DNA of 64,000 bases from the NCBI GenBank assembly GCA_036402115.1, contig DASWTM010000021.1:10747-74746 (forward strand), in the 5' to 3' direction. Below are positions 1 through 7,569 of this stretch, piece after piece (position 1 is the first letter of the stretch; the number at the start of each line of letters is the position of its first letter). A program made the translations under genes and the position numbers. The notes under the pieces are model-generated. The model did no database searches, was not told the DNA's origin, and was given only the letters and a program-made list of their open reading frames with translations. This stretch comes from Chryseosolibacter sp036402115 (GTDB lineage Bacteria; Bacteroidota; Bacteroidia; Cytophagales; Cyclobacteriaceae).

Positions 1-359
1 AAGCAAAAAGCAAAAAGACACCTGTTACAGTTTGGGGAAGTGGTAAGCCACTGCGCGAGTTCATGCATGTTGATGATGTAGCCGATGCTTGCTTGTTCCT
101 AATGCTGAATTACAACGAGCATGAGTTCGTAAACATTGGAAGCGGGGAAGAAGTATCGATCATGCAATTGGCTGAGATTATCAAAGAAGTTACTCAATTT
201 GACGGTGAAATTGTCTGGGATAAAACCAAACCGGACGGGACTCCGCGCAAACTGATGGACGTGTCCAAACTCAGATCGATGGGATGGACACATCAGATTA
301 AGTTAAAAGACGGAATAAGAAAGGTATACCAGGCTGAACTTGCAGGAGCCCTTCGGTAA
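1..359 (+). CDS. fcl: GDP-L-fucose synthase, C-terminal part (partial)
   Basis: The open frame enters from the left edge (first full codon at base 3) and ends at TAA 357-359, so only about 118 C-terminal residues are visible. They begin with a VTVWGSGKPLREFMHVDD segment, which is highly characteristic of GDP-4-keto-6-deoxymannose epimerase/reductase (WcaG/Fcl). This enzyme makes GDP-L-fucose, a cytoplasmic precursor of surface polysaccharides. The NIGSGEEVSI and DGTPRKLMDVSKL motifs further on are the usual substrate-binding end of this extended short-chain dehydrogenase. The gene fits the polysaccharide locus to its right. The catalytic part (Ser/Tyr/Lys) lies outside the window, so activity cannot be judged. 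Confidence 0.93.
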   Translation, partial: AKSKKTPVTVWGSGKPLREFMHVDDVADACLFLMLNYNEHEFVNIGSGEEVSIMQLAEIIKEVTQFDGEIVWDKTKPDGTPRKLMDVSKLRSMGWTHQIKLKDGIRKVYQAELAGALR

Positions 360-373
360 CTCCGTGCAGGAGC

Positions 374-778
374 TTATACGTTAACTTTTTCTTCCTGATA
401 TTTGGAAGGGCATTTCAGCAAGATTTTACTCGCATGGAACACTTCGCCCTCATAACTCCCGATTACAACAACCTTTTCTGACTTGGTGAAGTCTGCTGGC
501 ATCGGCTCGTTATACGTCACGGTTTGTTCTTTACCCTTGTCATCAACCATGATGAAGGAGAATGAGACGCGATCCGCACCCGGCTGAATGCCGATAACGT
601 TTCCCTGGTTATCTTTTTTCAATACTCCAACAACATGAATGTCATTCTTCTTTCCATTCGAGGCGAGCTGATAGGCTTCAGAGAAACTCACGTAGCTGCT
701 GGCGTCATCTGCTGTGCTGACTAATATGCCAACAGCCGAGGCGATTACAATCAAAATTAGAATGTGCGATTTCTTCAT
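374..778 (-). CDS. ccmE: Cytochrome c maturation protein CcmE, CxxxY variant
   Basis: A 134-residue periplasmic haem chaperone with one N-terminal membrane anchor (about residues 4-22) and a small beta-barrel (OB-fold) domain. CcmE carries haem from the CcmC complex to the CcmF ligase during c-type cytochrome assembly. In classical CcmE the haem-binding residue is the His of an HDENY-type motif. Here the equivalent place reads KCPSKYQE, so Cys123 and Tyr127 form the CxxxY motif described for the 'system I*' variants. It is the last gene of a minus-strand ccmB-ccmC-ccmD-ccmE run. No ccmF or ccmH follows; the next gene is the convergent fcl. Confidence 0.9.
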   Translation of the reverse strand: MKKSHILILIVIASAVGILVSTADDASSYVSFSEAYQLASNGKKNDIHVVGVLKKDNQGNVIGIQPGADRVSFSFIMVDDKGKEQTVTYNEPMPADFTKSEKVVVIGSYEGEVFHASKILLKCPSKYQEEKVNV

Positions 779-813
779 TGTTAGCTAATTACGTGACTAA
801 TGCGAAAACGAAA

Positions 814-1050
814 TTATACCCGTTTTGGTTTAACGGTATCCTGGAGTTGTCGTTCGATGCGCGTTAGCTTTCGGTCCGTCAAGAAGAGATAAATGATAAG
901 CCCGACAAGGACGATCAAGATAATGGCAACAACGACATAAATTTTTCCATTCGCGCGCATGCCATCGGCCATCTCAGCATCTTGCGCAAATGCAGCCTGC
1001 TGCGTTAAAAACGCAGTGAAGAAGGCGATGAGGCTAATTATTCTTTTCAT
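814..1050 (-). CDS. CcmD-family small membrane protein
   Basis: A 78-residue protein with an N-terminal signal-like hydrophobic stretch (residues 4-22, ending AFAQ) and one clear transmembrane helix (about 38-57), followed by a basic tail DRKLTRIERQLQ. This matches the CcmD family seen in Bacteroidota between ccmC and ccmE. CcmD is known to help release holo-CcmE from the CcmABC/CcmC complex. Its start overlaps the 3' end of ccmC by 17 bases, which suggests translational coupling. Identification rests on size, topology and gene order more than on sequence motifs. Confidence 0.8.
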   Translation of the reverse strand: MKRIISLIAFFTAFLTQQAAFAQDAEMADGMRANGKIYVVVAIILIVLVGLIIYLFLTDRKLTRIERQLQDTVKPKRV

Positions 1051-1711
1051 ATTCTAGTTCGGATAACTGGTCTTGGATTCTTCGGTGACGAATGCGTTGC
1101 GAGGCAATCCAGACTCCTACGAGTATCCACGCGAGTGCGGCACCGTAGAAGATAGGGCGCATGCGATTATCCAGGTCGTACATATTGAATCCTGGGTTCC
1201 CGCCACTGCCCGGATGCATTGAGCTTGTCATTCGCGGGATGATAAAAATCAGTGGGATCATGGCTGCAAAAGCGAATACATTATATACCGCACTAAGCCT
1301 TGCTCGTTGTTCGCCATTTTCCAGCGACCCACGCAGAACGAAATATGCCATATACACCAAGAGCGCAATAGCCGCTCCATTTTGCTTTGGGTCACCGTGC
1401 CACGGACTTCCCCAAGCGTAATTGGCCCAAACCATACCTGTAAGCATACCAAGAATTCCAAAGGCTAATCCCACGTTCGCGTGTTCTACAGCCAATCGGT
1501 CAGTGTCAACATTAGGTTTGCGCAGGTATACAATCGAATGGTAAACAGACACGCCAAATAATGCGCACATGCCAAACCACATAGGTACATGAAAATACAG
1601 GGCGCGAATGGTTTCGTTCAGGATGTGTAATCGAGGAACGTCACTTAGAATTCCGGCAACATGCACGTAGAATAAAAGCAAAACAGCAACTACTTTAAGC
1701 CAGGTTTTCAT
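1034..1711 (-). CDS. ccmC: Haem handling protein CcmC
   Basis: A polytopic inner-membrane protein of 225 residues that presents haem to CcmE on the periplasmic side. It shows the FHVPMWF segment (His41, a likely axial haem ligand), a WWD-type loop WANYAWGSPWHGDPKQ (about residues 95-110), and a second conserved His near 166 in SSMHPG. About six transmembrane segments are visible. The frame is open 30 codons further upstream, but the start chosen is the ATG at 1711 (MKTWLKVVAV), which begins directly at the first membrane helix as in homologues. The longer version would run deep into the end of ccmB. Confidence 0.9.
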   Translation of the reverse strand: MKTWLKVVAVLLLFYVHVAGILSDVPRLHILNETIRALYFHVPMWFGMCALFGVSVYHSIVYLRKPNVDTDRLAVEHANVGLAFGILGMLTGMVWANYAWGSPWHGDPKQNGAAIALLVYMAYFVLRGSLENGEQRARLSAVYNVFAFAAMIPLIFIIPRMTSSMHPGSGGNPGFNMYDLDNRMRPIFYGAALAWILVGVWIASQRIRHRRIQDQLSELEYEKNN

Positions 1712-1746
1712 AATGCAAACGAGTGGGTAATCGAAAAAGTGATTCC

Positions 1747-2412
1747 TTAGCTGCGCCAAATATACGGGAACAACAGGTATGCGAGCCCTGAAAGGATACA
1801 ATTTATTGCCACCAGGTTGAACAATTCATCATGGCTGACTGATGGGTCCAATCCATCGAGGACATTTTTGGTGATTCTTATTGCCATTAAAAGTATACTG
1901 ATCATTAGCGGAAAGCTCAGTACGGCCATCAGAATATTGCTGTTGCTCGCCTTTGCGGCAATCCCTGAAATTAAGCTCAAGGACGAGGCGAAGCCAACTG
2001 AAGTGAGGCACAGTGTCAGCATGAAAGTAATCTGATCCTCAACCCGATTGTCAATAAAAAGTTCGAATAAAACATAGCCCGCAAATGACAGCGCGAAACA
2101 CAATACGGTGTTGTACAAAATTTTCGAAACAATAATTGCCTGCGGTGAGGCGATGGTATAATAATATATCGATATGCCTTTGCTTTCACTGATAAAACTC
2201 TTGGCCGCAGAATTTATTACGCAGAAAAGCATCACGAGCCAGAACAATGCCGACCACGTTGCTTCTGATATCGAAGCATTCCTTAAGTTAAAGGTGATGT
2301 AGCAAATGAAAATCAGGCTCACTAAATACAACCCGATGCCGGAGATTACTGATTTCCTCCGAAGCTCTAGCTTAAATTCCTTGATGAATAATATTTTGAC
2401 CGCTTGAAGCAA
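1747..2412 (-). CDS. ccmB: Haem exporter membrane subunit CcmB
   Basis: A 221-residue integral membrane protein with about six hydrophobic helices and a basic cytoplasmic N-terminus (KEFKLELRRKSVIS) typical of CcmB, the permease partner of the ATPase CcmA in the CcmABCD complex. ESKGISIYYYTIASPQAIIVSK corresponds to the conserved loop after the second helix. It is followed closely by ccmC on the same strand and preceded, two bases away, by the Wzz-like gene. No CcmA gene is present in the window, so the ATPase must be encoded elsewhere. Confidence 0.88.
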   Translation of the reverse strand: MLQAVKILFIKEFKLELRRKSVISGIGLYLVSLIFICYITFNLRNASISEATWSALFWLVMLFCVINSAAKSFISESKGISIYYYTIASPQAIIVSKILYNTVLCFALSFAGYVLFELFIDNRVEDQITFMLTLCLTSVGFASSLSLISGIAAKASNSNILMAVLSFPLMISILLMAIRITKNVLDGLDPSVSHDELFNLVAINCILSGLAYLLFPYIWRS

Positions 2413-2414
2413 GG

Positions 2415-3440
2415 CTACGATTTGGTGTCGATTTTTGCCAGCAGCGCATCAAACTTCCAAGCACCAATTATCAGATAGCCGACAGCCATAGAAACAAAAA
2501 AAGCAATGATGACAATTTTGAATAATCCGGCACTTTCAGGCTCCCTAAAACTTGTAAAGCCATCGACAACTTCGAAATCCGGATGGATAAATAGTTTTTC
2601 ATTGACTTCAAGGAGCTCCTTATTTAATTCCAGATCCTGCTGATAGACGTCAAGCGGATTGGCGAGTTGTTCATCGCTTAGAATGACATTGTTTGACCCC
2701 CTGCTCGTCTTCCCGATCGTCTGGTAGTTCTCGTACATAACTTTTTTTAAGCTGTCGAGCTTATTCGACTCTGCAACTAGTTTCGCCCTTCTGCTTGTGA
2801 GATTCTCCCTGGTAATTTGAATTCGTTTGCTGATGTAGGGATTGCTGTTGAAGTAGTTTACGAGTGCCTTTTCAAGGGGTTTAACAATCTCAGGGTCGTA
2901 CACCTGAACAGAAATAGCGTATGCATTCTTGTTATCGATGGAGAGCTTCTCAAGCACTTTTTCAACAATATCTTTTTTTTCAGCTACCACTGTGTTAAGC
3001 TGTGTTCTAAGAACTTCCATTTCAACCACATCGTCTTCCGACACAAATGGCTCAAATTCGAAGCGTTGAATATTTTTGGCAGTAGCGATATCAATTCGTA
3101 AAAGGTCTGCCAGGCCATCGCGGCCCGGCTCCTGACAAAGCAGGTTCAGTTTTTCAACAGTGTTTCCGAGGATCTGTGTGTTAAGGTAATCACAGCTGAG
3201 CACCATTGTCGATTTGTAAAACTTTTTCTTCAGCAATTCAGAGTATACCACCCCCAGTACCAATCCGGTGATTATAACACCGGCAAAGAACAGGCGATTG
3301 GAAAAAAATGAGTTGCGCATGGAGGCAAGAAAATAAAGAATTCCGTTCCCCATTCGTGTAAAGAATCGCCCAATGGCGTTGAACACTTGCGATAAATCAA
3401 GATCGTCTGACGGGCGTGGGCTGTTCTTCGGGTTTTCCAT
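2415..3440 (-). CDS. Wzz-like polysaccharide chain-length / co-polymerase protein
   Basis: A 341-residue protein with two terminal transmembrane helices (about residues 50-68 and 305-327) flanking a long, mostly alpha-helical periplasmic domain. This is the topology of polysaccharide co-polymerases (Wzz/GNVR superfamily), which set O-antigen or exopolysaccharide chain length. The segment after the first helix (KKKFYKSTMVLSCDYLN) resembles the conserved YKSxxxL start of Wzz-like proteins. No kinase domain follows. It lies divergently from the polysaccharide genes that start at 3561 and two bases upstream of ccmB, so it may share a transcript with the haem-handling genes. Its identity rests on topology and context. 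Confidence 0.7.
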   Translation of the reverse strand: MENPKNSPRPSDDLDLSQVFNAIGRFFTRMGNGILYFLASMRNSFFSNRLFFAGVIITGLVLGVVYSELLKKKFYKSTMVLSCDYLNTQILGNTVEKLNLLCQEPGRDGLADLLRIDIATAKNIQRFEFEPFVSEDDVVEMEVLRTQLNTVVAEKKDIVEKVLEKLSIDNKNAYAISVQVYDPEIVKPLEKALVNYFNSNPYISKRIQITRENLTSRRAKLVAESNKLDSLKKVMYENYQTIGKTSRGSNNVILSDEQLANPLDVYQQDLELNKELLEVNEKLFIHPDFEVVDGFTSFREPESAGLFKIVIIAFFVSMAVGYLIIGAWKFDALLAKIDTKS

Positions 3441-3487
3441 TACTTTACAATAAACTGCAAATTAATACAGAATAAATTTAATCTTCA

Positions 3488-3495
3488 TATTTTTG
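3488..3495 (+). promoter_or_regulatory. Bacteroidota-type -7 box upstream of the polysaccharide run
   Basis: TATTTTTG matches the Bacteroidota primary-sigma -7 consensus TAnnTTTG, 65 bases before the ATG at 3561. No convincing -33 TTG is present at the usual distance. It lies in the divergent gap between the wzz-like gene and the nucleotide-sugar dehydrogenase gene and is the most likely promoter for the plus-strand run. Inferred from the motif only. Confidence 0.4.
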
Positions 3496-3560
3496 CGCCT
3501 TCTCATTAACCCCAAAATCACGTTTCTGCTGATTAAAAGGAGGTGGGATTGCAATTAGAT

Positions 3561-4823
3561 ATGTTAGAGCGAATGGAAAAAATAGGAATTATCGGTCTCG
3601 GCTATGTCGGGTTGCCGTTGGCCGTTGAATTTGGCAAAGTGATGGACGTGGTTGGATTTGACATTAATAGTGAACGTATTCATGAATTGAAGTCCGGATT
3701 TGATCACACCCTTGAAGTCGAGCCGGCTGAATTACTGAGCGCGAAAAATTTGACTTTCTCGTCTGATCCGGCCGAGCTTAAAGATGTCCGGATTTTTATT
3801 GTTACCGTTCCGACACCTGTCGATCAGTATAAGACCCCAGACTTAACTCCCCTTCGAAGCGCGAGCAAAACAGTGGGCGCTGTGCTTAAGCGCGGAGACA
3901 TTGTCATTTACGAATCTACCGTCTATCCGGGATGCACCGAAGAAATTTGCGTGCCGGTGCTGGAAAAAGTCAGCGGACTTACGTTTAACCAGGATTTCTT
4001 CTGCGGGTATTCACCGGAGCGCATCAATCCAGGCGACAAGCTCCATCGCGTTTCAACTATTAAAAAGGTTACCAGTGGAAGTACTCCCGAGGTAGCCACA
4101 CGAGTTGATCAACTCTATCAGCGAATTGTAAAGGCCGGTACGCATAAGGCTTCATCAATTAAGGTAGCGGAGGCGGCCAAAGTAATCGAAAATTCCCAGC
4201 GCGATGTGAACATTGCTTTTGTAAATGAACTGGCGTTGATTTTTGAACGAATCGGCATCGATACCCACGAGGTGCTCGAGGCTGCGGGGACGAAGTGGAA
4301 TTTTTTGCCGTTCAAGCCAGGGCTCGTGGGCGGTCACTGTATTGGAGTTGATCCGTACTACCTGACGTATAAGGCGGAGAGCCTCGGCTATCATCCTGAA
4401 GTGATTCTGTCAGGTCGCAGGATAAACGACAATATGGGGATTCATATCGCCAATTCGGTCATCAAGCTTATGTCTAAGAACGAACTGTCCATTAACAAAG
4501 CAAACCTGCTTGTGCTTGGCATAACATTTAAAGAAAATTGCCCAGACATACGCAACAGCCGGGTGGTCGATGTGGTACGCGAGCTCCAGAGTTTCGGGAC
4601 CAACGTAGAGATTTATGATCCCCATGCAGACCCGGATGAAGTAATGAGTGAGTACAATCTTCAAATGATTGCGTCACCATCTAAGACCTACGATGGCATT
4701 CTGCTGGCAGTCAGCCATAAGGAATTCCTGGAGATGAATTGGTCCGCGATCAGGCATGACAAAACTGTTGTATACGATGTCAAAGGAATACTTGATAAAT
4801 CAATGGTAACAGCAAGACTGTAA
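3561..4823 (+). CDS. UDP-N-acetylhexosamine 6-dehydrogenase (TviB/WbpO/WbpA type)
   Basis: A nucleotide-sugar dehydrogenase of about 420 residues that oxidises C6 of a UDP-N-acetylhexosamine to the uronic acid with two NAD+. It has an N-terminal Rossmann fold (GIIGLGYVGLPLAVEFGK), a central helical domain (YESTVYPGCTEE, GYSPERINPGD) and the catalytic-Cys motif GGHCIGVDPYYL (Cys about 260). The sequence resembles TviB/WbpO more than UDP-glucose dehydrogenase, so UDP-GlcNAc or UDP-GalNAc is the likely substrate. Together with WbpE-, WbpD- and WlbA-like genes nearby it would supply UDP-GlcNAcA for the diacetamido-uronic acid route. A strong AAGGAGGTG lies at 3537-3545. An in-frame GTG at 3543 sits inside that SD, so the ATG at 3561, or the one at 3573, is preferred. 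Confidence 0.9.
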   Translation: MLERMEKIGIIGLGYVGLPLAVEFGKVMDVVGFDINSERIHELKSGFDHTLEVEPAELLSAKNLTFSSDPAELKDVRIFIVTVPTPVDQYKTPDLTPLRSASKTVGAVLKRGDIVIYESTVYPGCTEEICVPVLEKVSGLTFNQDFFCGYSPERINPGDKLHRVSTIKKVTSGSTPEVATRVDQLYQRIVKAGTHKASSIKVAEAAKVIENSQRDVNIAFVNELALIFERIGIDTHEVLEAAGTKWNFLPFKPGLVGGHCIGVDPYYLTYKAESLGYHPEVILSGRRINDNMGIHIANSVIKLMSKNELSINKANLLVLGITFKENCPDIRNSRVVDVVRELQSFGTNVEIYDPHADPDEVMSEYNLQMIASPSKTYDGILLAVSHKEFLEMNWSAIRHDKTVVYDVKGILDKSMVTARL

Positions 4824-5848
4824 TGAAACAAAAGAAAGTATTGGTAACAGGCGCAGCCGGATACATCGGTGCACATACGGTGGTCGAGCTACATAACGCG
4901 GGTTATCAGGCGGTGTTAGTTGATAATTTTTCAAAGAGTGATAGAACGCTGCTTAAGGGCCTTGAAGAAATAACAGGTGTAGCACCTGACTTTTTTGAAG
5001 GCGATTGCAACAACCAATCTTTTCTTCAAAAAGTCTTCGCGGAGCAGGGTCCGTTCGAATGTGTACTTCACTTCGCTGCGTATAAATCCGTAGGCGAGTC
5101 GGTTGAGAATCCCCTGATGTACTACGAAAATAATGTGGGGTCGATGGTGACGTTGCTCAAGGTAATGGCAGAAAATCGAGTCGCCAATTTGATTTTTTCA
5201 TCTTCGTGTACTGTGTATGGCCAGCCCGATGCCATCCCTGTTGCAGAAGATGCACCATTCAAACGGGCGGAATCTCCTTACGGTGCCACCAAACAAATGT
5301 GTGAACGAATTCTTGAAGACGTTTATCGCAAGGGCTATCGGATCATCTCGCTCCGGTACTTTAATCCAATCGGTGCGCATCCTTCGGGTAAGCTTGGTGA
5401 ATTACCGGTGGGCCCGCCAAACAACCTTGTTCCTTACATAACACAAACAGCAGCTGGCGTACGGGAAAAACTTACCGTGTTCGGGAATGATTACAACACA
5501 CCCGATGGCAGTTGTATTCGTGACTTTATTCATGTTGTCGACCTCGCAAAGGCACACGTGCAGGCAATGGAATTGCTTTCGCGGAGTAAGAATCAGTCAA
5601 TGCTTGAAGTTTACAACCTTGGCACGGGTATCGGTGTTTCAGTGCTCGAACTGGTGAGGGAATTCATAAAGGTAACAGGTGTAAACCTTCCGTATACAAT
5701 CGGTCCACGAAGGCCGGGAGACGTTGAAAAAGTGTTTGGCGATCCGACAAAAGCCAATCGCGAATTGGGCTGGAAAGCTGGCTTCTCCATCGGGGACTCA
5801 TTACGTCACGCATGGCAATGGGAAAAGCGCCTGCGAAATCTTTCTTAA
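4823..5848 (+). CDS. galE: UDP-glucose 4-epimerase
   Basis: A 341-residue extended short-chain dehydrogenase that interconverts UDP-Glc/UDP-Gal (or the N-acetyl forms). Visible are the NAD-binding GAAGYIGAH (residues 10-18), the SSSCTVYG active-site strand, the catalytic YGATK (Tyr153, Lys157), the RYFNPIGAHPSG loop and DGSCIRDFIHVVDLA, all of which are GalE-specific. The usual Ala in SSSATVYG is Cys here. Its ATG overlaps the stop of the dehydrogenase gene by one base (TAATG), so the two are translationally coupled. Substrate preference (Glc or GlcNAc) cannot be read from the sequence. Confidence 0.9.
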   Translation: MKQKKVLVTGAAGYIGAHTVVELHNAGYQAVLVDNFSKSDRTLLKGLEEITGVAPDFFEGDCNNQSFLQKVFAEQGPFECVLHFAAYKSVGESVENPLMYYENNVGSMVTLLKVMAENRVANLIFSSSCTVYGQPDAIPVAEDAPFKRAESPYGATKQMCERILEDVYRKGYRIISLRYFNPIGAHPSGKLGELPVGPPNNLVPYITQTAAGVREKLTVFGNDYNTPDGSCIRDFIHVVDLAKAHVQAMELLSRSKNQSMLEVYNLGTGIGVSVLELVREFIKVTGVNLPYTIGPRRPGDVEKVFGDPTKANRELGWKAGFSIGDSLRHAWQWEKRLRNLS

Positions 5849-5863
5849 GACCTATTTTTGTAA

Positions 5864-6985
5864 ATGGAAAAAATCAAGATGGTTGATCTCAGGCAACAAT
5901 ACCTTGCCATCAAGCCTGAGATTGATGAGGCGATCTTTGGGGTTCTCGATTCTACTGCATTCATCCAGGGTGAGCCTGTAGAGCAATTTGCTTCCGCGCT
6001 CTCTTCCTATACGGGAGGAAGCCAGGTAGTATCGTGTGCAAATGGTACAGATGCTCTTCAAATCGCTATGATGGCCCTTGACCTCGTGCCCGGTGATGAG
6101 ATTATTCTGCCGGTTCATACCTACGTGGCAACCGCAGAAGTGATAGCACTTCTTAAACTCAAGCCGGTGTTCGTGGATGTCGACCCTGCGACATTTAATA
6201 TTGATGTTTCCAGGATTGAAGAGAATATCACGCCTCGCACCAAGGCGATCGTGCCGGTACATCTCTATGGTCAATGTGCCGACATGGAACCAATACTTCG
6301 CATAGCAAAAAGACACAATCTCTATGTAATCGAGGACGCAGCGCAAGCACTCGGTGCCCTGTACACTTTTGCTGATGGATCACAACATCAGGCGGGTACC
6401 ATGGGAGTTATCGGAACCACATCCTTTTTTCCGTCAAAGAATCTCGGATGCTATGGCGATGGAGGCGCGATGTTTACAGGGGATTCTGCACTCGCGGAAA
6501 AATTAAAAATGATTTCCAATCATGGTCAGCGCATTAAGTACCATCACGATATAATAGGAGTAAACAGTCGCCTCGACACGCTGCAGGCTGCGATCCTCAA
6601 CGTTAAGCTGAAATATTTGGATCGCTATACGGAAAAAAGAAATGAGATAGCTTCGCTTTATGATTCACACCTTGCCGGAATCGATTTTCTTTCCGTCCCG
6701 TATCGTGCTCCTTTTTCCACGCATGTCTTTCATCAATACACCATTACCGTTCATGGTCGTGACCGGAATAAATTGCAGGAATTCCTTCGATCGAAAGGAG
6801 TGCCGACCATGATTTATTACCCGGTCCCACTTCACTTGCAGAAAGCTTATCGCAATGCGACCTATCCGCAAGGTACTTTTCCAATTACCGAGAGTTTGTC
6901 AGCATCCGTTTTGTCCTTACCCATTCACACCGAGATGAACGAAGCGGAAGTTGAGTATATTTCCCGCATAATTCGCAGCTTCTGA
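5864..6985 (+). CDS. wbpE: DegT/DnrJ/EryC1 aminotransferase, WbpE/WlbC type
   Basis: A 373-residue PLP enzyme of the sugar aminotransferase family. The PLP lysine is Lys192 in FFPSKNLGCYGDGGA, and the cofactor-contacting Asp lies in VIEDAAQALGA. DLRQQYLAIKPEID at the N-terminus is typical of WbpE/WlbC-like enzymes, which transaminate the 3-keto group of UDP-2-acetamido-3-dehydro-glucuronic acid. The adjacent WbpD-like acetyltransferase (1-base overlap) and the WlbA-like dehydrogenase at 13180 complete that pathway. A TATTTTTG box at 5853-5860 lies just before the ATG, so a transcript starting there would have almost no leader. Confidence 0.88.
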   Translation: MEKIKMVDLRQQYLAIKPEIDEAIFGVLDSTAFIQGEPVEQFASALSSYTGGSQVVSCANGTDALQIAMMALDLVPGDEIILPVHTYVATAEVIALLKLKPVFVDVDPATFNIDVSRIEENITPRTKAIVPVHLYGQCADMEPILRIAKRHNLYVIEDAAQALGALYTFADGSQHQAGTMGVIGTTSFFPSKNLGCYGDGGAMFTGDSALAEKLKMISNHGQRIKYHHDIIGVNSRLDTLQAAILNVKLKYLDRYTEKRNEIASLYDSHLAGIDFLSVPYRAPFSTHVFHQYTITVHGRDRNKLQEFLRSKGVPTMIYYPVPLHLQKAYRNATYPQGTFPITESLSASVLSLPIHTEMNEAEVEYISRIIRSF

Positions 6986-7569
6986 TGGAAGGAAAAACCA
7001 ACTACTTCGCTGATCGCACAGCTGTTATCGACTCCGGTACCACGATCGGTGCGGGGACAAAAATCTGGCACTTTTCCCATATCATGGCAGGAAGTGTCAT
7101 TGGAGAGAATTGCAACATTGGACAGAATGTTGTCATTTCACCGCAGGTGATACTCGGTAAGAATGTTAAAGTACAAAACAACGTCTCCATCTATACCGGT
7201 GTGATATGCGAAGATGATGTATTCCTCGGGCCGTCCATGGTCTTTACTAATGTAGTTAATCCGCGCAGTGCCATTAATCGCAGAGGTCAATATGCCAAAA
7301 CCCTGGTGCAGAAAGGCGCAACGATTGGAGCCAATGCAACAATTGTCTGCGGCAATAACATCGGCAAGTATGCTTTTATTGGAGCCGGAGCAGTTGTCAC
7401 CAAAGATGTCCCTGACTACGCGCTCGTTGTTGGGAATCCTGCCCGGCACATCGGCTGGATGAGCGAATTTGGTCAGCGTCTGAATTTTAATTCCGAAGGC
7501 ATTGCAGTCTGTGAGGAAAGCAATGAGTCCTACAGGCTACAAAACGGATCGGTTACTAAAGTCAGTTAA
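6985..7569 (+). CDS. wbpD: UDP-3-amino-uronic acid N-acetyltransferase, WbpD/WlbB type
   Basis: A 194-residue left-handed beta-helix acyltransferase with many hexapeptide repeats (IGAGTKIWHFSHI, IGENCNIGQNVVI, VKVQNNVSIYTGV). The motif GPSMVFTNVVNPRSAINRR and the C-terminal GNPARHIGWMSEFG are hallmarks of WbpD/WlbB, which acetylate the 3-amino group to give UDP-GlcNAc(3NAc)A. The start overlaps the aminotransferase stop by one base. The 3' end overlaps the convergent GT-C gene by 8 bases. About 25 residues after the WMSEFG block are not conserved-looking. Confidence 0.9.
   Translation: MEGKTNYFADRTAVIDSGTTIGAGTKIWHFSHIMAGSVIGENCNIGQNVVISPQVILGKNVKVQNNVSIYTGVICEDDVFLGPSMVFTNVVNPRSAINRRGQYAKTLVQKGATIGANATIVCGNNIGKYAFIGAGAVVTKDVPDYALVVGNPARHIGWMSEFGQRLNFNSEGIAVCEESNESYRLQNGSVTKVS

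Noticed and set aside
3543..3560. GTG start of the nucleotide-sugar dehydrogenase at 3543
   Set aside because: The GTG is part of a strong AAGGAGGTG ribosome-binding sequence and lengthens the protein beyond the conserved N-terminus; ATG 3561 or 3573 fits better.
5852..6346. 164-codon minus-strand frame opposite the WbpE-like gene
   Set aside because: It is wholly antisense to a well-supported aminotransferase gene and shows no family features.
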